Source: Planctomycetaceae bacterium (lineage in GTDB: Bacteria; Planctomycetota; Planctomycetia; Pirellulales; UBA1268). From it: a stretch of 5,019 nt of DNA. The stretch lies in contig JABHNP010000263.1 of the NCBI GenBank assembly GCA_018694455.1, positions 1 through 5,019 on the forward strand, in the 5' to 3' direction. The notes beneath the pieces are model-generated. The model was not told where the DNA came from and did not search any database. It saw only the letters and a list, made by a program, of their open reading frames with translations. Made by a program: the position numbers and the translations under genes. Position 1 is the stretch's first letter. Every line of letters starts with the position of its first letter. Positions 1 through 5,019 of this stretch are shown piece by piece.

Positions 1-1
1 C

Positions 2-760
2 GGAGGCCCGACCCTCCCATATTCGCGAAAAGAAATCGTGGATGCCGTTGAACAGCACAATCTTTCTTTTGATCTCCGTGAAATTCACCCCAGCCGACTA
101 CCTGGCGCTAAGCCCGACATAAGCCAGCGAGAATCTTTTGACACGGAATCACTCGCTCCAATTCTCCTTTGGCAGCCACTTGCTAGAGACAGCCGGGTAA
201 GCATCACGACTCTAAGCGCCCAAGAAGCGTTTGGTATCTACGTGAAGGCGTCGTTCCTTGTTGGGCTCGTACTTGCAGGGCCTTGGATCATCTATCAGCT
301 GTGGATTTTCGTTGCGGCAGGACTCTACCCTCATGAAAAAAAAGTGGTACACATTTTCTTGCCGGCAAGTACCGGTCTTTTTGCGGCCGGCGTGCTTCTC
401 GCGTTCTTTTTCGTTTTTGACTTCGTGCTTACGTATCTTCTCGCCTTCAACGAATGGCTTGGACTTGATCCTGACCCACGAATAAGTGAATGGCTTAGCT
501 TCGTCTTATTTCTTCCGGTTGGATTTGGACTTGGGTTCCAACTTCCTTTGGTTATGGTATTTCTCGACCGGCTCGGCATTGTTGAAGTTAAAACGTTCAC
601 CAGCCAGTGGCGAATGGCGTTTGTCATCATCTTTATTGCTGCGGCCATACTAACTCCAGCAGATCCGTATAGCATGCTGCTTCTCGCAACACCACTGGCA
701 GCACTCTACTTTGGTGGTATCGGTCTCTGCAGATGGCTCAACAAATCACCAGCATCATAA
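2..760 (+). CDS. tatC: Sec-independent protein translocase subunit TatC (5' end outside window)
   Basis: TatC is the multi-spanning inner-membrane core of the twin-arginine translocase. It binds the RR signal peptide and works with TatA/TatB to export folded proteins. The frame is open to the left edge, so the GTG at 38 is an internal Val and not the start. The N-terminal region and first membrane helix are missing. Counting from nt 38, visible parts are an acidic extracytoplasmic loop (to about 65), a helix at about 70-92, the conserved loop ending in YPHE (97-100; its Glu corresponds to E. coli Glu103), a helix at about 108-136, the DPDPRISEWLSF segment (144-155), a helix at about 155-176, and two short final helices around the LTPADP motif (205-210). 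E. coli has Glu170 where this protein has Gln (GFQLPLV), which I believe is common in this group. The long loop before helix 2 and LAPILLWQPL suggest a planctomycete. No other tat gene is visible. Family assignment is firm. Confidence 0.95.
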   Translation, partial: GGPTLPYSRKEIVDAVEQHNLSFDLREIHPSRLPGAKPDISQRESFDTESLAPILLWQPLARDSRVSITTLSAQEAFGIYVKASFLVGLVLAGPWIIYQLWIFVAAGLYPHEKKVVHIFLPASTGLFAAGVLLAFFFVFDFVLTYLLAFNEWLGLDPDPRISEWLSFVLFLPVGFGLGFQLPLVMVFLDRLGIVEVKTFTSQWRMAFVIIFIAAAILTPADPYSMLLLATPLAALYFGGIGLCRWLNKSPAS

Positions 761-797
761 GATGCATTGCCGCGGATGATCTTGAATCAGTCCCCGT

Positions 798-887
798 CTA
801 GAGCTGAATAACAAACTAGAGCTGAATAACAAACTAGAGCTGAATAACAAACTAGAGCTGAAAAACAAACTAGAGCCGAAAAATAAG
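798..887. repeat. 18-bp tandem repeat, four units plus a degenerate fifth
   Basis: The unit is CTAGAGCTGAATAACAAA. Units at 798-815, 816-833 and 834-851 are identical. The unit at 852-869 differs by one base (T to A). The copy at 870-887 is decayed (about four differences). It fills most of the 151-bp gap between the convergent tatC and DUF420 genes and is the main content of that gap. The length is a multiple of three, and one plus-strand frame reads ELNNKL repeatedly without a stop, but no ATG, GTG or TTG start precedes it. The minus strand is T-rich (TTTGTTATTCAGCTCTAG). A minisatellite grown by replication slippage is the simplest reading. A terminator or binding role is possible but unsupported. 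Confidence 0.93.
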
Positions 888-911
888 GAGAGCTGGAAAC
901 TCCACTACCCC

Positions 912-1391
912 TCAGACAACAAAAGCCAACCAGTAGAAAAAACCGCCCGTCACAGCTGTCAGCACGAGATCAGCGGCTGCCAAGCGAGCCATCCGACGAT
1001 GCCTTTTGCTATGGCTTCCAGGCACTGGTGGTTTTGGAAATTTCCAGAATGCTTCGATCAACACCCACAGAAGCAGTACAAGTGTAGACACAGCAAACAC
1101 AAGATGCACAGCAAGCGAAGTCCCGACACCTATTGGCCAGTACGGGCTTGGTGCAGCACGAATTCTCCAGTCACTGAACAACCGAATATCGATTTCAAAG
1201 ATAAGAATTGCTGCCAAGAGTGCCGTCATAATAAAAATCTGCAAGGCCTTATGGACGCGATAATGCCTTCTCCTTACGGCAATGATGCTCATCAATAAAA
1301 TTGGCAACAGGAGAAGAAGCCCGACGATTACAACGTCCATACCGATCGATGCTCGGCTTCCGAGGAATCCATCAAAACCTGGCATCGGCAT
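912..1391 (-). CDS. DUF420 family membrane protein (CtaM/YozB-like)
   Basis: This 159-residue protein has four predicted membrane helices, at about 18-39, 49-65, 88-115 and 135-158. It begins with the MPGFDGFLGSRAS lead-in seen in DUF420 (PF04238) proteins. Family-type histidines are visible: VHK (47) at the start of helix 2, VHL (96) in helix 3, and HRR (131) before helix 4. The EIDIRL segment at 66-71 also fits planctomycete members. Firmicute relatives (CtaM) are needed to mature heme-copper oxidases, so a role in respiratory oxidase assembly in the cytoplasmic membrane is an inference; no oxidase genes are in view. I chose the ATG at 1391 because AGAAAGG lies just upstream (3-nt spacing) and the family similarity begins there. 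An in-frame GTG at 1439 would give 175 residues, but it has no ribosome binding site and its extra 16 residues look unlike the family. The gene converges on tatC. Confidence 0.85.
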   Translation of the reverse strand: MPMPGFDGFLGSRASIGMDVVIVGLLLLLPILLMSIIAVRRRHYRVHKALQIFIMTALLAAILIFEIDIRLFSDWRIRAAPSPYWPIGVGTSLAVHLVFAVSTLVLLLWVLIEAFWKFPKPPVPGSHSKRHRRMARLAAADLVLTAVTGGFFYWLAFVV

Positions 1392-1547
1392 GAACCTTTC
1401 TTCAGTCACTTCAACGCCCTGCCTGTCCAGTGCAAACACGTGTTTTGGGATCGACGAAATCTGGGAGGCACAAATACGTTTTTCATAATTCTGACACTAC
1501 GTTGAGAGGGCTTTGAATTCCAGACCTGCGGGTAAATGTGACACCAT

Positions 1548-1577
1548 TTGCGGAGAAGTACCATGAACAGCTAATAT
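1548..1577 (+). promoter_or_regulatory. Putative sigma-70-type promoter for tRNA-Leu
   Basis: TTGCGG at 1548-1553 and TAATAT at 1572-1577 are separated by 18 bp. Initiation about 7 nt past the -10 element would fall near 1584, a few bases before the mature tRNA 5' end at 1590, as is usual for a tRNA gene. Each hexamer matches the consensus at about four of six positions, so the call relies mainly on position. Confidence 0.4.
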
Positions 1578-1589
1578 CCTAAAACACTC

Positions 1590-1675
1590 GGCCGAGTGGC
1601 GAAATTGGCAGACGCACGGGACTTAAAATCCCGTGGAGAGGAATCTCCGTGCGGGTTCGATCCCCGCCTCGGTCA
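1590..1675 (+). tRNA. tRNA-Leu (anticodon UAA)
   Basis: The full class II cloverleaf can be folded by eye. The acceptor stem GGCCGAG (1590-1596) pairs with CTCGGTC (1668-1674), with one G-U pair. The D stem is GCG/CGC (1599-1601 with 1613-1615) around a loop containing TTGGCAGA. The anticodon stem CGGGA/TCCCG (1617-1621 with 1629-1633) holds the loop CTTAAAA, placing the anticodon TAA at 1624-1626. A long variable arm (GGAG 1635-1638 with CTCC 1645-1648) is typical of tRNA-Leu. The T arm GCGGG-TTCGATC-CCCGC spans 1651-1667. The discriminator is A1675. The 3' CCA is not encoded (CTG follows), so it must be added by the CCA-adding enzyme. It reads codon UUA and probably UUG by wobble. Confidence 0.97.
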
Positions 1676-2239
1676 CTGTTACCCTAGCTTACCCATGCTC
1701 GAAGACTACGGAATTCTTTAAATCTCCGTTGCCACACGAGGGCTGAAAGAGCTACTTATCTGCGTCAGAGTAAAGGTTTCATGCCTTTCTCGAAATGAAA
1801 AACGTTGCTTGTACGTTGTCTCGTACTCATTCAGGGCATTTTATGCAGATTGATCGTCACTTCCGCATTGCGGACCATGCGTCCAAAAGTGTCACGAGGC
1901 ATCAGACTGGACTTTCGCCATGGCTCCCGTGGATTGCCGCGCCGCTGTTTACGCTCCTGCCTATTGTTGGCTGCTGGCTCGCTAATTCTTTACAAGACCC
2001 CCGTGATCTCGTTTTGCGACGTCCTCCAATCGTAAAAACCGTACCCTCAAACACAACGATTGTAACGGTCGCAGGGCACAACGAAGCATTCTGACGACTG
2101 CCAAGCGTGACTTAACAAGATTTTTTTTGGTACCGGGCTTTACCAACTGGCACGGTCGCAGAAGATGGGCTAGCCTTGAGGGTTGTCTTCTCATGGCATT
2201 GGGTGTGACAACATACCCGTCCTCGCTGGTCTCCCGCCC
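1676..2239. other. Gene-poor region between tRNA-Leu and the chemoreceptor gene
   Basis: These 564 bases contain no gene that I recognise on either strand. The only candidate is the doubtful ORF at 1795-2094. There is no strong hairpin followed by a T run after the tRNA; ACGGA...TCCGT near 1708-1729 is only a weak five-pair inverted repeat. A run of eight T (2121-2128) has no stem before it. No repeated copy of the tRNA 3' end is present, so nothing suggests an integrated element. The chemoreceptor promoter should lie in the right half of this stretch, but I cannot place it with confidence. Confidence 0.5.
1795..2094 (+). CDS. Doubtful small ORF with one predicted membrane segment
   Basis: This 99-codon ATG-to-TGA reading frame is not a family I recognise. 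Residues 1-40 are polar and rich in His, Arg and Ser. Residues 43-64 (PWLPWIAAPLFTLLPIVGCW) form one plausible membrane helix, followed by a basic and polar tail. There is no ribosome binding site at the ATG. A five-codon ORF (ATG at 1781, preceded by AAAGG) ends in a TGA that overlaps this ATG as ATGA, which could couple translation. An overlapping 76-codon frame from TTG 1805 is no better supported. Third-position GC is near the background level, so codon use does not settle the matter. It sits upstream of the chemoreceptor on the same strand, but a gap of about 145 bp argues against tight coupling. It may be chance. Confidence 0.3.
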   Translation: MKNVACTLSRTHSGHFMQIDRHFRIADHASKSVTRHQTGLSPWLPWIAAPLFTLLPIVGCWLANSLQDPRDLVLRRPPIVKTVPSNTTIVTVAGHNEAF

Positions 2240-4276
2240 ATGTCGCTTCGTTCCCGTATTGCCCTGATTGCTGCCCTCCTGATCACGCTTGTAGCTGCTG
2301 TCACAACTGTTGTTGAAACACTGGCAAGTCGTCAAGCCGTTCTGGAGCAAGTACGTGTTGGTGGCAATAGCATCGCAACCAGCCTTGCAAGTACAGCAGC
2401 ATTCGCGGCCGAAGTCCCTCGCCAGGTTGAAGACGAGATGGGCAAGCAGATGAAAACACAAGCGTCACTGCTCGCATCTTTGGTATCGATTGGCGAAGCG
2501 GCAGGCGTATCCACTAAAACCATCCGAGATCAGCTCAAGCCAATAGCCGACGCTGCTGGGATCGAACTCCTGGCCACAGACTCCAGTGGACGAACCGTCA
2601 TCTACACCAATGACGCTGAAGACTTCACTTTCTCACCAGACCCTACCAAACAGCCTCAAGCATCTGCTTTTTACCGACTCCTTGAAGGTGAAACACAAAG
2701 TGTCATCCAGAAAGCACAACAACGAGAAACCGATGACAAGATATTCAAGTACGTTGGCGTCGGCGGCATCGATAAACCGCGTATCGTGCAGGTTGGCATG
2801 GAGGCATCGTACCTTGACCGACTCGATCAAAACCTTGGTCTTCAGCGACTTCTAGATCAACTTATCGGTGGCGATGTGCAGGAAATTACAATCCTGTCAT
2901 CTGAACTAAGCCCTCTTGTGACTCGCAGCGTTGGTGAAAATCATTCTAAAGAGAACCTGAATGTCTTGACAGACAACGATAGGGGCATTGTCTGCGATTG
3001 CATTTTAGAGCAGTTGCCAATTGGTCGCCTTGATGTGCATGGATATCACGTTGCTGCACCAATACTGACAGCGGACGGTTCTCTCGGTGGCGCGGTTCTT
3101 GTAACAATCTCAACAAAGTCGGCGTATGGCGTCATCTGGAAACAGGCTTTTGCTGGGCTTATTGCGGCCTGTGCTATTGGCATACCCGGCATCCTAGCCG
3201 GAGTCTGGCTCGGTCGTTCTATTGCCATGCCTGTTGGACACGCCGCTGCCGTAGCAGAGGCAATCGCATCCGGCGACCTCACGAGTGAGCCACAGCAAGC
3301 GGGCCACAATGAAGTCGGACGATTACTCCAAGCGTTTACGAGTATGAACGATTCACTAAGTCAACTCATAGGACGTATCCAGACTGCAGGCGCGAGGCTT
3401 TCTACGGTAGAAGCTGACACGACAGCATCGCTCAGACAGCAAGAACATGTCATCAGTCGATTCGATGGATCAACCGCGGAAATAGCGGCTGCCGTCAGTC
3501 AAATATCAGCGACAAGCAATGAGCTTCTTGAAGCGACAAGCCACGTCCGTGAAACAGCCAGAGAAGCACAATCAGTTGCTGACGAGGGCCAAACTGGCGT
3601 TGATCGCATGACAGTGTCCATGCAACAACTTGATGAATCCATGCATGCTTTCACGCGAAAACTCTCATCAATAAGCCAGCGCGCTGCGGGTATCACAACT
3701 GTTGTAACAACAATTGCCAAAGTTGCCGAGCATACAAACCTTCTGTCACTGAACGCCACTATTGAAGCCGAAAAGGCTGGTGAAGCTGGGCGAGGATTTC
3801 GAATTGTAGCTCAGGAAATCCGTCGTCTTGCTGACCAGACCGCGCTTGCAACAAAAGACATCGAGCGACTTGTCAGTGAAATGCAGACTGCAGTCTCAAG
3901 TGGAACCATGGAGATGGACCGTTTCCGAGACGAGGTGAGCAGTCGAGTGTCGACGGTCGCAGAAATTGGTAGCAGCCTTGGGCGTGTCGTTGAACCTGTT
4001 GCTGCAGTAAGTCATTCACTTGATCAGGTGCACGAGGGAATGCAGGCACAGTCTGAAGGCGCCGGACAAATTCGTGATGCCATGGAAAAATTACGCACTG
4101 CAGCTGGAGAATCGTCTGCTGCTCATGCTATTTTCTATGCCTCACTGGATGAGCTCCGGGCATTGATTACTGAGCTCAACACTGAGGCTGGCCGGTTTCA
4201 GGTTCGTCAATCAAGTCTTACTGAGGAACCTGACGAAGGCCACACGCTCAGCGAGCATGCAGAAGAAACAATATAA
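2240..4276 (+). CDS. Methyl-accepting chemotaxis protein with WspA-like signalling domain
   Basis: This 678-residue transmembrane receptor should sense a signal outside the cytoplasmic membrane and control a CheA-type histidine kinase. After a short basic start (MSLRSR), helix 1 spans about 7-28. An extracytoplasmic sensor of about 270 residues follows (29-302), of a size fitting a double Cache domain, though I cannot prove the fold. Helix 2 spans about 303-324. The HAMP domain covers about 325-380, with its conserved Pro331, GDL (345-347) and NEVGRL...AF..M. A long coiled-coil signalling domain runs to about 655, with its tip at 498-520. The tip reads NLLSLNATIEAEKAGEAGRGF, then IRRLADQTALAT and the segment MEMDRF. 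These match WspA of the Pseudomonas Wsp system, where most chemotaxis receptors have EAARAGE. The C-terminus has no NWETF-type CheR/CheB tether. I chose ATG 2240 because it puts basic residues directly before helix 1; TTG 2183 would add 19 unlikely residues. Neither has a well-placed ribosome binding site. No che or wsp partner genes are in view. Confidence 0.93.
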   Translation: MSLRSRIALIAALLITLVAAVTTVVETLASRQAVLEQVRVGGNSIATSLASTAAFAAEVPRQVEDEMGKQMKTQASLLASLVSIGEAAGVSTKTIRDQLKPIADAAGIELLATDSSGRTVIYTNDAEDFTFSPDPTKQPQASAFYRLLEGETQSVIQKAQQRETDDKIFKYVGVGGIDKPRIVQVGMEASYLDRLDQNLGLQRLLDQLIGGDVQEITILSSELSPLVTRSVGENHSKENLNVLTDNDRGIVCDCILEQLPIGRLDVHGYHVAAPILTADGSLGGAVLVTISTKSAYGVIWKQAFAGLIAACAIGIPGILAGVWLGRSIAMPVGHAAAVAEAIASGDLTSEPQQAGHNEVGRLLQAFTSMNDSLSQLIGRIQTAGARLSTVEADTTASLRQQEHVISRFDGSTAEIAAAVSQISATSNELLEATSHVRETAREAQSVADEGQTGVDRMTVSMQQLDESMHAFTRKLSSISQRAAGITTVVTTIAKVAEHTNLLSLNATIEAEKAGEAGRGFRIVAQEIRRLADQTALATKDIERLVSEMQTAVSSGTMEMDRFRDEVSSRVSTVAEIGSSLGRVVEPVAAVSHSLDQVHEGMQAQSEGAGQIRDAMEKLRTAAGESSAAHAIFYASLDELRALITELNTEAGRFQVRQSSLTEEPDEGHTLSEHAEETI

Positions 4277-4280
4277 CTCA

Positions 4281-5018
4281 CTACCGCCTAGTGGCACTCG
4301 ACTGGCGTGCTGCTTGTCGTGCCATAAGAAATCGTCGTAAACCACTGACGATTCGTTTTGGTGACTGACTGCCAGATGCCATGAATACTGTTGTTTCACC
4401 ATCGTCAGTCACAATGACTTCAACAGCGTCCGGCTCAAGGGTGCCGCCAAGGAGTTGCTCTAAAGAAGCATCTGCTGGCTCTCCGTTTTCTGTTGAGGCT
4501 GGCATTGTGGCGACGACAAAGTTCTCTTCAACAAGTGCATGAAACTCTGGATCGTTGACAAGGCTTGCCGAACGGATTCGTGCTGTCTTATCGCTACTGC
4601 CACTGACAACAAGCAGGATTGGACGATCATTACCTTGAGCCTTATCAACAGCTTCGCTGAGTGAAGTCAGCATAGGTTCCTCAAGATCAGCGACTGCTTC
4701 AGGAGCCGGGACCTTGGCAGCGATTCGTTTAATCCACGTGGACGCCGGTGTTCCGCGATACCCCTTCTCTTCTAGAATTTTTTCACCGTATGAGTCTATC
4801 ACGAGGACAGAAGGGAATGTTCGAACACCGTACTTGATACAGATTCGAGAGCGTTCACTACGAACAGCTGGGCTGATTCCTGATTCGGGCAAATCAAGCA
4901 TGAGTAGAACGACATGTTCATCAGACCACGATTGAAATTCTGATGTTGCAAAGACACGATCTTCAAGCGTTCTGCAATGTGGGCACCAGTCACTTCCGGT
5001 AAAGAGCACAAACACTGG
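4281..5018 (-). CDS. Thioredoxin-like protein with CPHC motif and a second degenerate domain (5' end outside window)
   Basis: The frame stays open to the right edge. The GTG at 5013-5015 is an internal Val following Pro, so the true start and any export signal lie outside. Numbering from that Val, the first domain (about 1-105) is a thioredoxin fold: strand FVLFTGSDW, active site CPHC at 11-14, TFPSVLVID with the cis-Pro at 68, and YRGTP near 86-90. Such proteins reduce or rearrange disulfides, often in the periplasm. CPHC is the active-site sequence of DsbA, but the rest looks like the thioredoxin_7 group and not DsbA. An extra Cys is at 59. Residues about 118-232 look like a second copy: RPILLVVSGSSD aligns with the first strand and DPEFHALVEENFVVATM with the following helix and strand, but the cysteines and cis-Pro are missing. 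Its stop lies 4 bp from the stop of the convergent chemoreceptor gene. Family is fairly certain; substrate and location are unknown. Confidence 0.85.
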   Translation of the reverse strand, partial: PVFVLFTGSDWCPHCRTLEDRVFATSEFQSWSDEHVVLLMLDLPESGISPAVRSERSRICIKYGVRTFPSVLVIDSYGEKILEEKGYRGTPASTWIKRIAAKVPAPEAVADLEEPMLTSLSEAVDKAQGNDRPILLVVSGSSDKTARIRSASLVNDPEFHALVEENFVVATMPASTENGEPADASLEQLLGGTLEPDAVEVIVTDDGETTVFMASGSQSPKRIVSGLRRFLMARQAARQSSATRR

Positions 5019-5019
5019 C

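Noticed and set aside
38..40. GTG as the start codon of TatC
   Set aside because: The frame is open to the left edge and the conserved N-terminal helix and HLxELR-type motif would be missing, so this is an internal Val.
331..675. 114-codon minus-strand ORF
   Set aside because: It lies wholly within tatC on the opposite strand and its product is basic and low in complexity, as expected of a shadow of a hydrophobic gene.
879..903. Minus-strand terminator for the DUF420 gene (GGAG, 9-nt loop, CTCC, then TTATTTTT)
   Set aside because: Position and T-rich tail fit, but a 4-bp stem with a 9-nt loop is too weak to call.
1484..1495. Shared string ATGAAAAACGT, on the minus strand before DUF420 and on the plus strand at 1795
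   Set aside because: An 11-base match is expected by chance in a window this size when both strands are compared.
2147..2163. Possible sigma-54 promoter before the chemoreceptor (TGGCACG)
   Set aside because: The -24 half is good, but there is no GC at the required -12 spacing.
1590..2239. tRNA-Leu as an integration site of a genomic island
   Set aside because: No integrase gene and no second copy of the tRNA 3' end were found in the window.
1982..2461. 159-codon minus-strand ORF
   Set aside because: Its larger half is antisense to the chemoreceptor coding region; the product is rich in Cys and Arg and shows no domain. It is a shadow frame.
4285..4307. Inverted repeat CGCC...GGCG at the convergent gene ends
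   Set aside because: Only four clean pairs, a large loop and no T run on either side, and it lies inside the thioredoxin coding region.

Overview
This 5.0 kb window looks like ordinary chromosomal sequence from a planctomycete, most likely Pirellulaceae-like. The main reason is the TatC protein at the left edge. It carries a long acidic extracytoplasmic loop before its second membrane helix and the phrase LAPILLWQPL...SAQEAF, which I remember as typical of planctomycete TatC. The DUF420 protein and the scarcity of Shine-Dalgarno sequences fit the same group. The assignment rests on remembered families, not on a search.

Layout: (1) 2-760, plus strand, the C-terminal part of TatC, cut by the left edge. 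(2) 761-911, a convergent intergenic gap holding an 18-bp tandem repeat (four units plus a decayed fifth). (3) 912-1391, minus strand, a four-helix DUF420 membrane protein related to cytochrome oxidase assembly factors. (4) 1590-1675, plus strand, a complete tRNA-Leu(UAA) with a plausible promoter just upstream. (5) 1676-2239, a gene-poor stretch with one doubtful 99-codon ORF. (6) 2240-4276, plus strand, a membrane-bound methyl-accepting chemotaxis protein whose signalling domain resembles WspA of the Wsp surface-sensing system. (7) 4281-5018, minus strand, a thioredoxin-like protein with a CPHC active site and an apparent second thioredoxin-like domain without cysteines, cut by the right edge.

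The genes do not form one operon. Strands alternate: TatC and DUF420 converge, the chemoreceptor and the thioredoxin protein converge with only 4 bp between stop codons, and the DUF420 gene and the tRNA diverge. Loose themes are the cell envelope (Tat export, oxidase assembly, thiol redox) and signal sensing. I see no phage, transposon, CRISPR, toxin-antitoxin or defence genes. I do not see a convincing new multi-gene system. The points most worth a second look are the tandem repeat, the orphan WspA-like receptor, and the duplicated redox-dead domain in the thioredoxin-like protein.
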